Made by a program: the position numbers and the translations under genes. The notes beneath the pieces are model-generated. The model saw only the letters and a program-made list of their open reading frames with translations. It did no database searches and was not told the DNA's origin. From NCBI GenBank assembly GCA_937885465.1, contig CAKZZM010000205.1:1-46861 (forward strand): a stretch of 46,861 nucleotides of DNA, given 5' to 3'. Each line of letters opens with the position of its first letter. Positions within the stretch are counted from its first letter, which is position 1. The stretch comes from an uncultured Bacteroidales bacterium. Lineage in GTDB: Bacteria; Bacteroidota; Bacteroidia; Bacteroidales; Paludibacteraceae. Positions 30,980 through 39,586 of the stretch are shown here, piece after piece.

Positions 30980-32611
30980 ATGAAAAAAATTATTTTTCCG
31001 ACACTTATTATCCTTTCCTTGGTGATAGGTTTTGTTATTGGTGATACAACGGCTCAGAAAGCCGATGCTCAGCAATATCGCTGGAGCAGTTTTTTTGCTC
31101 CGCAGTCGAAGGTTGATCAGATGTTGCAATATATGCAGCAAGGTTATGTTGATTCGCTCAATATCGACTCAATAACAGAAGAGATGATGCAAGAACTGGT
31201 TGAGAAACTCGACCCTCATTCTTCCTATATTCCGAAGAAAGATCTTGAGATGGTCAATTCCGAACTGTCCGCCTCATTTTCGGGCGTAGGGGTGCAATTT
31301 AATATTCAGCAAGATACGGTCTGCATCGTAGCAGTTATCCCCGGCGGCCCGTCAGAGGGAGTGGGGGTGTTGGCAGGAGATAAAATCATCAAGGTTAATG
31401 ATTCTATTTTTGCCTACAAAGGTATCAGCAATGAGAAAGTGATGCATACTCTTCGCGGTCCGAAAGGAACAGAGGTGAAGATAAGTGTTAAGCGCTTTGG
31501 GGCGGAAGACCTGTTGGATTATACTATTATCCGAGGTGATATACCCGTTCATTCGGTAGATGCTTCATTTATTATTGAGGATAATATCGGGTTTGTAAAG
31601 GTTAATAAATTTTCTGAATCTACCTATAGCGAATTTATGGACGCAATGGCAAAACTGAAGTCCGAAGGTGCAACTTCATATATTGTCGATTTGCGAGAAA
31701 ATTCAGGCGGTTATATGGATCAGGCAATAAAGATGGCTAATGAGTTCCTCATTGCCGGCGATATGATTGTCTATGCGGAAGGTCGCGCATATCCGCGTTA
31801 TGAGGCTCGTGCCAATGGCAGAGGACGCTTCTTGCTGCAGCCGCTTGTCGTTCTTATCGATGATTTCTCTGCCTCTGCCTCGGAGATATTCTCCGGTGCC
31901 ATGCAAGATAACGACCGTGCTACCATCATAGGCCGCCGCTCTTTCGGCAAAGGCTTAGTGCAGCAGCAATTGCCGTTCACTGACGGCTCTGCCATGCGGC
32001 TGACTGTCGCACGTTATTACACCCCTTCAGGGCGCAGCATACAAAAGCCATATACCTTAGGGAAACAAGAGGACTACCAACGAGAGTTAGTTGAACGGTT
32101 TGAACACGGAGAGTTCTATTCGGCTGACTCCGTCCATATCGCTGATACCACATCTTACTACACGAAGAGCGGGAAAATCGTTTATGGCGGGGGAGGTATA
32201 ATGCCGGATATCTTTATTGGAAGAGATACAACCTTATTAACGCCGTTCTATAATAAATGTGTTAATATGGCTTACACCTATCAGTTTGCTTACCATTATA
32301 CAGATACCCACCGCAAGGAGTTGCAGAAGTATAGCGATTGGCAGTCGCTTGAGAAATATCTTCTCAAAAAAAATATAACGGATGAGTTTGTGCGATTTGC
32401 ATCAGATAGGGGTGTTAATGCACATGACGCTACGCTGACCAAGTCTTCCAAATTGTCAGTTGAAAAGCAGATAGAGAAATCTCGCCCGCTATTAACAAGA
32501 CTGATAAATGCCTATATTGTTCGTAATATCCTTGGAGACGAAGGGTTCTATCCGTTGTTTGAGCGTGATGATGAGATAACTAAAAGTGCTATTCAAACGC
32601 TCAAGAATTAA
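30980..32611 (+). CDS. ctpA: S41-family carboxy-terminal processing protease
   Basis: 543 aa. An N-terminal signal/anchor (IIFPTLIILSLVIGFVIG) then a PDZ domain (about 95-175: GVGVQFNIQQDTVCIVAVIPGGPSEGVGV...GDKIIKVND) and the tail-specific protease core: SYIVDLRENSGGYMDQAI, the nucleophile Ser in SASASEIFSGAMQDNDRA (about 303), and the Lys in GRRSFGKGLVQQQ (about 328). The family cuts proteins at their C-termini in the periplasm. The C-terminal ~120 residues (FAYHYTDTHRKELQKYSDW...) are the usual helical extension. Co-transcribed with the LytTR protein. Confidence 0.93.
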   Translation: MKKIIFPTLIILSLVIGFVIGDTTAQKADAQQYRWSSFFAPQSKVDQMLQYMQQGYVDSLNIDSITEEMMQELVEKLDPHSSYIPKKDLEMVNSELSASFSGVGVQFNIQQDTVCIVAVIPGGPSEGVGVLAGDKIIKVNDSIFAYKGISNEKVMHTLRGPKGTEVKISVKRFGAEDLLDYTIIRGDIPVHSVDASFIIEDNIGFVKVNKFSESTYSEFMDAMAKLKSEGATSYIVDLRENSGGYMDQAIKMANEFLIAGDMIVYAEGRAYPRYEARANGRGRFLLQPLVVLIDDFSASASEIFSGAMQDNDRATIIGRRSFGKGLVQQQLPFTDGSAMRLTVARYYTPSGRSIQKPYTLGKQEDYQRELVERFEHGEFYSADSVHIADTTSYYTKSGKIVYGGGGIMPDIFIGRDTTLLTPFYNKCVNMAYTYQFAYHYTDTHRKELQKYSDWQSLEKYLLKKNITDEFVRFASDRGVNAHDATLTKSSKLSVEKQIEKSRPLLTRLINAYIVRNILGDEGFYPLFERDDEITKSAIQTLKN

Positions 32612-32754
32612 TTGGATTCAGATGTTTTTGCAGTGTCCTATTATTCTTCGCGTCGGGCAGGAGAGTTTAAAATGTTCTTACTTACCTGCGCAAGACCTAT
32701 CCATCGCTCAACCGGCAGGAGGGTAAGTTGGTAAAAAAATAAGTATTTTTAATT

Positions 32755-33120
32755 ATGAATATCAAAACAACAGAATTGATTCGTACATCCGAGAGTTGGG
32801 ATGGCGAAATGTTACCCGATTTCCCGCAGGGAAAACCAGAATTGAGAGTGCTTCGCTTGGAGTTTCCTGTCGGAGCCAAGACCGGCTGGCATCATCATCC
32901 TGTCATTAACTACGGCATCGTGCAGCAGGGCGACTTGACCATAGTATGCCAAGACGGCAGGGAGAAAACCTTCCACGAAGGCGAGCCTTTGGTCGAAGTT
33001 ATCGGCACTGTCCATCGCGGCGAGAACAGAGGCACAAAACCGGTTATCCTCAATATGTTCTATTTCTCCTCCCTCGGTGAGGAAATCACCATCCAACACC
33101 CGGAATTGGAGACAGAATGA
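32755..33120 (+). CDS. Cupin-domain protein
   Basis: 121 aa, a single small cupin. Motif 1 GAKTGWHHHPVINYGIVQQGDLTIV supplies the metal-binding His-His-His/Glu set, and motif 2 GTVHRGENRGTKPVILNMFYFS the final His. Length and content fit the RmlC-like/quercetinase-type small cupins of unknown substrate. It stands alone between the protease gene (143 bp gap with nothing obvious) and the truncated helicase gene. Confidence 0.85.
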   Translation: MNIKTTELIRTSESWDGEMLPDFPQGKPELRVLRLEFPVGAKTGWHHHPVINYGIVQQGDLTIVCQDGREKTFHEGEPLVEVIGTVHRGENRGTKPVILNMFYFSSLGEEITIQHPELETE

Positions 33121-33249
33121 CTGCCACAATACGCACAGAAAGTACTGATACATACAGGCAAGTATTAAGATGCGTTGTAGATGTCATTGTATCTGATATT
33201 TGCGTAAAAAGACAGAGGAATCAGAGTACTTGGTTTTTATTTGAAATGC

Positions 33250-33280
33250 TTGCGGAAGTGCGAGAAATGCAGTACTTTTG
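33250..33280 (+). promoter_or_regulatory. Promoter upstream of the truncated helicase copy
   Basis: TTG (33250-33252), 20 nt, TACTTTTG (33273-33280). Start near 33287, 11 nt from the first ATG. Still consensus although the gene behind it is broken. Confidence 0.7.
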
Positions 33281-33297
33281 CAATGTTATAGAATAAG

Positions 33298-33705
33298 ATG
33301 CTATATACTATGGAACAAGCATATCACTCTGAAGCATATCGCCTTGCAGAGGAGTTTTCTCAGAAGACAAACAAGTGTCTGTTTATCACCGGCAAGGCGG
33401 GGACGGGCAAAACCACTTTCCTGCGGCGACTTCGTGAGGTGTCGCCGAAAAACATCGCCGTAGTCGCTCCGACGGGTGTGGCGGCTATCAATGCCGGCGG
33501 CATGACCATTCACTCTTTCTTTCAACTCCCGATACGAACACTCGTTCCGACACCTCAGTCGTACCATCAGATGTTTGCCGAACAGCGTATGATGCAGCGC
33601 AAACGGCAGATGCTCTATCACTTGGAGATGCTCGTGATAGACGAGATAAGTATGGTGCATCGAGGCTTGTGCCGCAGGGCGGTTGCTGCTGATAGAGCCG
33701 AGTGA
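33298..33705 (+). pseudogene. Truncated PIF1-like helicase (5' fragment)
   Basis: 135 codons. After MLYTMEQ, residues 8-120 duplicate the beginning of the helicase domain encoded at 37146-37485 (340 bp, 2 mismatches seen). The fragment keeps Walker A (GKAGTGKTTF) and Walker B (LVIDEISM) but breaks at 33658. The frame then runs 15 codons through foreign sequence to a stop. It lacks all later helicase motifs and so cannot be active, though it has an intact promoter and could make a short ATP-binding peptide. Probably the original 5' end of the stand-alone helicase gene. Confidence 0.85.
33319..33658 (+). repeat. Direct repeat DR-left (helicase core)
   Basis: 340 bp matching 37146-37485 at an offset of 3827 bp with two substitutions near the left end. 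Both copies are in the same reading frame. Confidence 0.95.
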
Positions 33706-33835
33706 AGAATTGTATGAGGATAAAGACATAGAAGCGGAGGTGTATCGCAAAGTAGGTACACTGCCGCATGACACGTTCCGCTACCGTTTTCTTGCACTTA
33801 ACGCTTTGGCGCAATTGATAACACAGTCTTACTAA
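33659..33835 (+). pseudogene. C-terminal remnant of an unidentified gene
   Basis: In the frame starting ATC GAG GCT TGT, 58 codons are open to a TAA: IEACAAGRLLLIEPSEELYE, then a region with TLPHDTFRYRFLALNALAQL. It reads like the true C-terminus of a cytoplasmic protein, joined out of frame to the helicase fragment at the point where the duplication ends. Family not identified. Confidence 0.5.
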
Positions 33836-33928
33836 TGAATGAATAGTTACAAAACACTCAAATCACCATCTTATCTATAAAAGATATACCAATTTTTAGG
33901 TTTATAATCCCAGAAATTAGTACGAAAT

Positions 33929-33959
33929 TTGCATTTATAAAAAAAATGTTGTACCTTTG
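33929..33959 (+). promoter_or_regulatory. Promoter for the DUF4143 ATPase gene
   Basis: TTG (33929-33931), 20 nt, TACCTTTG (33952-33959), a full consensus; start near 33966, 16 nt before the ATG. Confidence 0.8.
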
Positions 33960-33981
33960 CAGCACAAAATGAGAAGTAGAT

Positions 33982-35133
33982 ATGGCACTCATTCAACGAC
34001 AACTTGAGCAAGTGATTCGGGATCACATGTTCCTTGGCAAAGCAATCATCGTTCTTGGAGCAAGGCAAGTGGGTAAATCCACTCTGTTCGAGCAGATTTT
34101 ATCGTCCTCGGATTTGCAAGTAAGCCCAGAGCAAATACTGACATTGAATTGTGATGATGCACAGGCTCGTGCGCTGTTAGAACATGCCGATAACATGAAT
34201 GATATGCGCCAATTAGTCGGGATCCATAAAATCATTTATGTGGATGAGGCACAACGTATTAAAGGTGTAGGTATAATACTCAAGCTTATTACTGATCATT
34301 TCAAGGATGTTCAGTTGCTGATAACCGGCTCTTCCTCATTTATGCTGCAAGGCAAACTGAACGAACCATTGACAGGACGAAAGTTTGAGTATCACATGTA
34401 TCCTATTTCTACGCAAGAACTAATGAACAAAGGAGGTCTATTGCGCATAAGGCAATCCTTTGAGTCTCGGTTAATTTATGGCTCTTATCCGGATGTGGTC
34501 ACAGGCTTGGACAATCCTCGTGATATATTATTAAATCTGTCGGGGAGTTATATGTATCAGGATTTGCTATCTATGGAAGGAGTGCGCAAGCCGGTATTGT
34601 TAGAGAAACTGTTAGTTGCGTTGGCTCTTCAAGTGGGGAGTGAAGTTTCTTACAGCGAGTTGGCGCAAACGGTGGGTACGGATAATAAGACTGTAGAGAA
34701 ATATGTGGATTTATTAGAAAAATGCTATATCATCTTCCGACTCAACGGACTAAGTCGTAATCTGCGTAATGAACTCAAGAAGTCAAAGAAGATCTATTTC
34801 TATGATAATGGTATTCGTAACGCATTGATTCAAAATTTCAATCCTGTTAACCTGCGCCAAGACATGGGGGCATTATTTGAGAATTTCTTTATATCCGAAC
34901 GCATCAAATACAATCACTATAACGGCAGATATGCCAATATCTATTTTTGGCGCACCAAAGAGCAACAAGAGATTGATTATATTGAGGAATGTGATGGAAT
35001 GATGACTGCTTTTGAAACGAAATGGAATTCCAACAAGGGTCGTACTACTTTCCCAAAATCATTTCTTGAGGCTTATGACATCAAAGAGACGGTAGTCATC
35101 ACGCCGGATAATTATTTGGATTGGCTAATTTAA
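33982..35133 (+). CDS. AAA-type ATPase with DUF4143 domain
   Basis: 383 aa. The N-terminal P-loop ATPase has Walker A GARQVGKST (about 26-34), Walker B IIYVDEAQRI (about 88), sensor LLITGSSSFML, and GRKFEYHMYPISTQEL. The C-terminal ~170 residues are the DUF4143 nuclease-like domain: VSYSELAQTVGTDNKTVEKYVDLLEKCYI (winged-helix part), SKKIYFYDNGIRNALI, then GALFENFFISERIKY and IYFWRTKEQQEIDYIEE, whose D-x-E/K pattern resembles a PD-(D/E)XK fold. Cellular role not established; such genes are patchily distributed. Own promoter; the DUF488 region follows after 54 nt on the same strand. Confidence 0.9.
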   Translation: MALIQRQLEQVIRDHMFLGKAIIVLGARQVGKSTLFEQILSSSDLQVSPEQILTLNCDDAQARALLEHADNMNDMRQLVGIHKIIYVDEAQRIKGVGIILKLITDHFKDVQLLITGSSSFMLQGKLNEPLTGRKFEYHMYPISTQELMNKGGLLRIRQSFESRLIYGSYPDVVTGLDNPRDILLNLSGSYMYQDLLSMEGVRKPVLLEKLLVALALQVGSEVSYSELAQTVGTDNKTVEKYVDLLEKCYIIFRLNGLSRNLRNELKKSKKIYFYDNGIRNALIQNFNPVNLRQDMGALFENFFISERIKYNHYNGRYANIYFWRTKEQQEIDYIEECDGMMTAFETKWNSNKGRTTFPKSFLEAYDIKETVVITPDNYLDWLI

Positions 35134-35187
35134 CAGGGTTGTCTTTCTATGAAAAAGTATGACAGGTAACATATAGCGCGAGTCGCT

Positions 35188-35298
35188 ATGCAGTTACAAA
35201 TTCGACAAACAGAAACCCATGATAGCGGCATATTCACCTCATGGCTTGATGGCAAGCAGGTAGGCGAGATGACCTACCAATGTCCGATAGCAGAAAAT
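35188..35298 (+). pseudogene. In-frame leader resembling the start of a GNAT acetyltransferase
   Basis: 37 codons from ATG 35188 read ...LQIRQTETHDSGIF.. DGKQVGEMTYQ, which resembles the first strands of small Gcn5-related acetyltransferases (typical wording DGKxVGEMTY). They run in frame into the DUF488 gene. This may be the residue of a deleted gene, now a leader or N-terminal extension. Confidence 0.45.
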
Positions 35299-35943
35299 AT
35301 GAATACATTATATACGATAGGACATTCGAATCAGTCGTTTGAGGAGTTTTTAGAGATGCTTCAAACGATTGGTGTGCAGGCAGTGGCAGATGTGAGGTCA
35401 GTGCCTGCAAGTAAATATACGCCCCAGTTCAACCGTGAGCCGTTGCAGGCAGCGTTGAAGCGAAACGGTATTGCATATTTACCATTTGGTGAGGAGTTCG
35501 GAGCGAGGCGTGCAGACAGTCTTGATGCGGATGGGAAGGTGAATTTTGAGAAGGCTGTTGAAACACAGGCTTTTTTGCATGGAACGGAGCGAGTGAAGAA
35601 GGGTTTGGATAAGGACTATAAGATTGCATTGATGTGTTCCGAGGCCAATCCGCTTGAGTGCCATAGGTTTGCTATGGTGTCGCGGTGGTTTTATGAACAC
35701 GGGGTAGATGTAGAGCATATAGTACACGATGCAGAGCATACCACCGTTCTTCGTTCCCATAAAGAATTGCAGGATGAGATGGTTGCGGAATATGTACGCA
35801 AGAAAAAAATCCCCCAAGTGCAGCCGCCGGATATGTTTGGCGAGAATGAATGTACTAAAGAGCAGCAAATTGTTCTGGCATATCGCCGGAAAAACAAAGA
35901 AATAGGTTACAGGCAAGAAACAGAAAATGATGCTTATTTATGA
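35299..35943 (+). CDS. DUF488-family protein A
   Basis: 214 aa from ATG 35299 (MNTLYTIGHSNQSFEEFLEM); with the upstream in-frame leader it would be 251 aa. Family motifs: TIGHSNQSFEEF, VADVRSVPASKYTPQFN, YLPFGEEFGARR, and ALMCSEANPLECHRFAMV with the conserved Cys-Ser-Glu..Cys-His. DUF488 is a compact alpha/beta family of unknown activity; the DVRxxP and CxE...CHR motifs are suggestive of a phosphate- or nucleotide-handling or rhodanese-like active site. The C-terminal ~50 residues (KKKIPQVQPPDMFGEN...) are a tail. A second DUF488 gene follows after 13 nt and the DuOB helicase after that, forming a tight operon. Confidence 0.85.
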   Translation: MNTLYTIGHSNQSFEEFLEMLQTIGVQAVADVRSVPASKYTPQFNREPLQAALKRNGIAYLPFGEEFGARRADSLDADGKVNFEKAVETQAFLHGTERVKKGLDKDYKIALMCSEANPLECHRFAMVSRWFYEHGVDVEHIVHDAEHTTVLRSHKELQDEMVAEYVRKKKIPQVQPPDMFGENECTKEQQIVLAYRRKNKEIGYRQETENDAYL

Positions 35944-35956
35944 TATTAGATAGATT

Positions 35957-36400
35957 ATGATTACTCTCCATACCATAGGATTTACGAAGAAGACAGCGGA
36001 ACAATTCTTTGAGTTGTTGCGTAAGCATGGCGTAAAACGCATTGTGGATGTGAGGCTGAATAATACCAGTCAGTTGGCAAGTTTTGCAAAGATGCCGGAT
36101 TTGCAGTATTTCCTTGACAAGATTTGCGCAATAGGCTATGAAGCAGTGCCGGATTTCGCTCCCACGAAAGAATTGTTGTCAGACTACCAACATAAGAAAA
36201 TCGATTGGTTGGGTTACGAACGTGTTTTCAGGCAGTTACTCGAAAAGCGCCGTGTTGCAGACAAATATAAGGCTGAGCAATTTGATGGCTGCTGCCTGCT
36301 TTGCAGTGAGGATACACCGGAGCATTGTCATCGACGGTTGGTGGCTGAATATCTGAGGCAGAATAGTGCGGAAGATGTAAGAATCCTGCATCTCAAGTAA
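35957..36400 (+). CDS. DUF488-family protein B
   Basis: 147 aa, the minimal DUF488 length. LHTIGFTKKTAEQFFELL, IVDVRLNNTSQLASFAKMPD, and CCLLCSEDTPEHCHRRLVAEYL parallel protein A in order and spacing, but outside these motifs the two are quite different, so this is an old paralogue pair, not a recent duplication. A possible hetero-oligomer partner of A (inference). 22 nt upstream of the helicase start. Confidence 0.88.
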   Translation: MITLHTIGFTKKTAEQFFELLRKHGVKRIVDVRLNNTSQLASFAKMPDLQYFLDKICAIGYEAVPDFAPTKELLSDYQHKKIDWLGYERVFRQLLEKRRVADKYKAEQFDGCCLLCSEDTPEHCHRRLVAEYLRQNSAEDVRILHLK

Positions 36401-36422
36401 TAACTAAAAAACCATCGCAACC

Positions 36423-39374
36423 ATGATACGTCACTTTATCTGTCTTGCCAATTCTTATAAATATGGTGGTCGCTGCTTGGCAGGAATAGAAATTGAGTTG
36501 TCGGCAGATGGCAGGCAATACAGAATCTGCCTGTGCGACGATGGTAATCCGCGTTGGATTCGACCCGTACAGAAAGGTGCAGAGCATGAGACTATTGCCA
36601 ATGAGACAGCACAAAACGTTAAACTATTGGATGTTTTGGAAATAGAGGTGATTGAGACATGTGGCTTCGGATGTCAGGCAGAGAATGTCTATTTCAAGAG
36701 TCTAAAGATTGTCAACCACCTTAATTTCGATAATGAGACCCTTTCGGCATTGTGTTCAAATGAAGAAACAGTCTTGTACTCGCCACGTACTTATCTAACT
36801 GAAAGTGAATATCTGCGAGGCGACCATTCGCTCATGCTTATACTGCCGGAAAAACCATCTATTATGGTAGAAAACAAGGAGACAGAAGATGGTCAGCAGA
36901 AGCGGAAATGCTATGCGCAGTTTGTATATAAAGGTGATGAATACAAATTACCAATAACCGATCCGGAATATCTCAATAGGATGGATTCTTTTTCACCTGT
37001 TGCTCTGACAGGTGATTTCCCCACTGGAACTTTTTACTTTGCAATATCTTTGGCAGCGGAGCCATGGAACGGCTTGCACTATAAATTATTGGCAGGTATC
37101 ATAGATATGCGGTTGGCACAAAAAGCAGAACCGCAGGATGATGCAGCATATCACTCTGAAGCATATCGCCTTGCGGAGGAATTTTCTCAGAAGACAAACA
37201 AGTGTCTGTTTATCACCGGCAAGGCGGGGACGGGCAAAACCACTTTCCTGCGGCGACTTCGTGAGGTGTCGCCGAAAAACATCGCCGTAGTCGCTCCGAC
37301 GGGTGTGGCGGCTATCAATGCCGGCGGCATGACCATTCACTCTTTCTTTCAACTCCCGATACGAACACTCGTTCCGACACCTCAGTCGTACCATCAGATG
37401 TTTGCCGAACAGCGTATGATGCAGCGCAAACGGCAGATGCTCTATCACTTGGAGATGCTCGTGATAGACGAGATAAGTATGGTGCGCGCGGACGTGTTGG
37501 ACGCGATAGATGCCGTGCTGCGCCATTATCGCTATCGGCGCGACTTGCCCTTCGGCGGCGTGCAGGTGGTGATGATAGGCGACCTGATGCAACTGCAACC
37601 AGTAGTGCACGGAGACGAGGAACGTGAGACAATGTCGAAGTATTACGAGGGTCCGTATTTCTTCCAGAGCAAAGTGATGCAAGAGGTGCAACCTGTCTAT
37701 ATAGAATTTGACCATGTGTTCCGGCAGCAGAACGAAGATTTTGTAAGACTGCTTAATGAGGTGAGGGAGAACAGATTGTCTAACGAGAGTAGGGCAATGT
37801 TAGCAGCGAGATATATGCCGGATTTTGCGAGTAAAGATTCCTTTACGCAGGTGAGGACACCTGCGCTCCCGGACGATTTCCATATAACGCTGACGACGCA
37901 TAATCAGCAGGCGGACGACTTGAATCATAAGCGGTTGGATGAGCTTAATGGTCGGACTAACCACTTCAAGGCGGTTGTTCATAAGGACTTCCCCGAGAAC
38001 AGTTATCCGACGGAGGAGACACTGACACTCAAAGAAGGGGCACGGGTGATGTTCATCCGCAATGACGACCAAAAACCGCGCAGGTTCTACAACGGCAAAA
38101 TCGGCATCGTCAAAGCAATAGACGAGACGGCAGATACTATCCTTGTTAGCTGCGAGGACGGCGATATTGAGGTGGAGCCGATGACATGGGAGAACATTCG
38201 CTACAAAGAGGATTCCAAGTCCGGCAAGATAGAAGAGGAGTTGCTTGGTACCTTTACGCAATATCCGTTGCGTCTCGCGTGGGCTATAACGATACACAAG
38301 AGTCAAGGACTGACATTCGACCGCGTGATAATTGACGCTGCGCGTGCCTTTGCTGCCGGACAGGTGTATGTGGCACTGTCGCGTTGCCGCACATTAGAGG
38401 GGATAGTACTATCTTCGCCGCTACAGCATGTGAGTCTCGGCAACGACCGTCAGGTGCTCGATTATGTGCATCATCAGCCCACGACGGAGCAGTCTGCGGC
38501 TGGTCTTGGTCCGGCTCAGAAAGAGTATCAGATGCATTTGTTTTCAGGTCTTTACGATATTAAGAGACTGCTGACTATGATAGAACAACTGCAGAAGCAT
38601 GTGGCTAAATGTGTGTCATTCAATACAGAGACCGTACTATTTTTAGACAACCTCAAACGGCAGGTGTCCGATTTGGTGGAGGTAAGCGATAAGTTTCAAA
38701 GGCAGTTAGCGAAGATTATATCAGGTTCCTCGCAGGACTATCTTCAGCAGCGGTTAGGTGCTGCGGCAGGGTATTTTGTGCCGAAGATGCAGGAGTTGGC
38801 AGATAAGGTCAGCGAACATCCGTGTCGTTGTAAGAACAAAGCAGATGCCTCCGACTTTGATACTATGATAAGCGACCTGTATCTTGTCCTGTCGCAGAAA
38901 GTTGCACTGATGCAAGCCGTCAGCCGAGAGGCTTCTACCGAGGCATACCTGCAAGCAAAGAGTATGTTTGTGGCGGCTCCGATGCAGACACCATCAGCAT
39001 TTGACAAACCCGAGACGAAGGCTTCAAAGAAAGCCAAATCTGAAAGTCAGAAAAAACCAAAACCGAAAAAGGAACCGAAACCAACAACATACGAACTGAC
39101 CTACCAATTATATTCGGAAGGTAAGACTCCGGAGCAGATAGCCGAGATAAGAAATCTGAATGTCAGTACTATATTGGGGCACTTGGGGAAATATGTCGAG
39201 CAAGGACAGATATTGATAACGGATTTTGTTCCTACGGAGGTCGTAAACAAGATATTGTCAGCTCGTGCGGATAACCCTGAGTTTACGACGCTGAAAGAAT
39301 TTTACGAATTGTTTGATCACGAAATACACTATGCATATATCAGAGTCGTATTAGAAGAATATCATCTGCTGTAA
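36423..39374 (+). CDS. Dual-OB domain / PIF1-like helicase / HTH fusion
   Basis: 983 aa in three parts. Residues 1-~235 (RHFICLANSYKYGGRCLAGIE, then GNPRWIRPV) resemble the dual-OB (DuOB) domain that often sits next to DUF488 genes. Residues ~242-700 are a superfamily-1 PIF1/RecD2-like helicase: Walker A GKAGTGKTTF (about 266), VVAPTGVAAINAGGMTIHSFF (motif Ia region), Walker B LVIDEISMVRADVLD (about 346), GDLMQLQPV (motif III), and AITIHKSQGLTFDRVIID and YVALSRCRTLEG (motifs V-VI). After a charged helical and Lys/Pro-rich linker (KKPKPKKEPKP), residues ~888-935 form a helix-turn-helix (YELTYQLYSEGKTPEQIAEI), as at RecQ C-termini. The helicase start matches the truncated copy at 33319, so the DuOB part looks like an added N-terminus. 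Probably the last gene of the DUF488 operon. Confidence 0.85.
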   Translation: MIRHFICLANSYKYGGRCLAGIEIELSADGRQYRICLCDDGNPRWIRPVQKGAEHETIANETAQNVKLLDVLEIEVIETCGFGCQAENVYFKSLKIVNHLNFDNETLSALCSNEETVLYSPRTYLTESEYLRGDHSLMLILPEKPSIMVENKETEDGQQKRKCYAQFVYKGDEYKLPITDPEYLNRMDSFSPVALTGDFPTGTFYFAISLAAEPWNGLHYKLLAGIIDMRLAQKAEPQDDAAYHSEAYRLAEEFSQKTNKCLFITGKAGTGKTTFLRRLREVSPKNIAVVAPTGVAAINAGGMTIHSFFQLPIRTLVPTPQSYHQMFAEQRMMQRKRQMLYHLEMLVIDEISMVRADVLDAIDAVLRHYRYRRDLPFGGVQVVMIGDLMQLQPVVHGDEERETMSKYYEGPYFFQSKVMQEVQPVYIEFDHVFRQQNEDFVRLLNEVRENRLSNESRAMLAARYMPDFASKDSFTQVRTPALPDDFHITLTTHNQQADDLNHKRLDELNGRTNHFKAVVHKDFPENSYPTEETLTLKEGARVMFIRNDDQKPRRFYNGKIGIVKAIDETADTILVSCEDGDIEVEPMTWENIRYKEDSKSGKIEEELLGTFTQYPLRLAWAITIHKSQGLTFDRVIIDAARAFAAGQVYVALSRCRTLEGIVLSSPLQHVSLGNDRQVLDYVHHQPTTEQSAAGLGPAQKEYQMHLFSGLYDIKRLLTMIEQLQKHVAKCVSFNTETVLFLDNLKRQVSDLVEVSDKFQRQLAKIISGSSQDYLQQRLGAAAGYFVPKMQELADKVSEHPCRCKNKADASDFDTMISDLYLVLSQKVALMQAVSREASTEAYLQAKSMFVAAPMQTPSAFDKPETKASKKAKSESQKKPKPKKEPKPTTYELTYQLYSEGKTPEQIAEIRNLNVSTILGHLGKYVEQGQILITDFVPTEVVNKILSARADNPEFTTLKEFYELFDHEIHYAYIRVVLEEYHLL
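37146..37485 (+). repeat. Direct repeat DR-right (helicase core, inside the fusion gene)
   Basis: Second copy of the 340-bp repeat. It starts precisely at the DuOB-helicase joint (GCA TAT CAC TCT). Confidence 0.95.
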
Positions 39375-39536
39375 TAATCATTATGAAGCACACCATATCA
39401 TCGTAGTTATCGTCAAACAGCGGTTCTGCCCCTTGCGCTTCATAATAGGCTTCTCGCTGCTTGCGCGACATCCTCGCCAAAGCCGCCTTCGTCTCCGTAC
39501 TCTCAAGCGTATCAATATTTCGCCCAATCGGTTTCC
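39375..39536 (-). pseudogene. Possible gene remnant on the minus strand
   Basis: From 39536 down, one minus-strand frame reads KPIGRNIDTLESTETKAALA, then SRKQREAYYEAQGAEPLFDD, without a start codon (a TAG lies two codons before). It looks like the C-terminal end of a coding gene that has lost its 5' part. Family not recognised. Confidence 0.35.
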
Positions 39537-39586
39537 ACTATCCTACATCTATTCCTATTCTTCTATATAATAAATTTGTTATTATC

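Noticed and set aside
37086..37715. 209-codon minus-strand ORF opposite the helicase core
   Set aside because: Antisense shadow; its twin appears opposite the truncated copy only because the DNA is duplicated.
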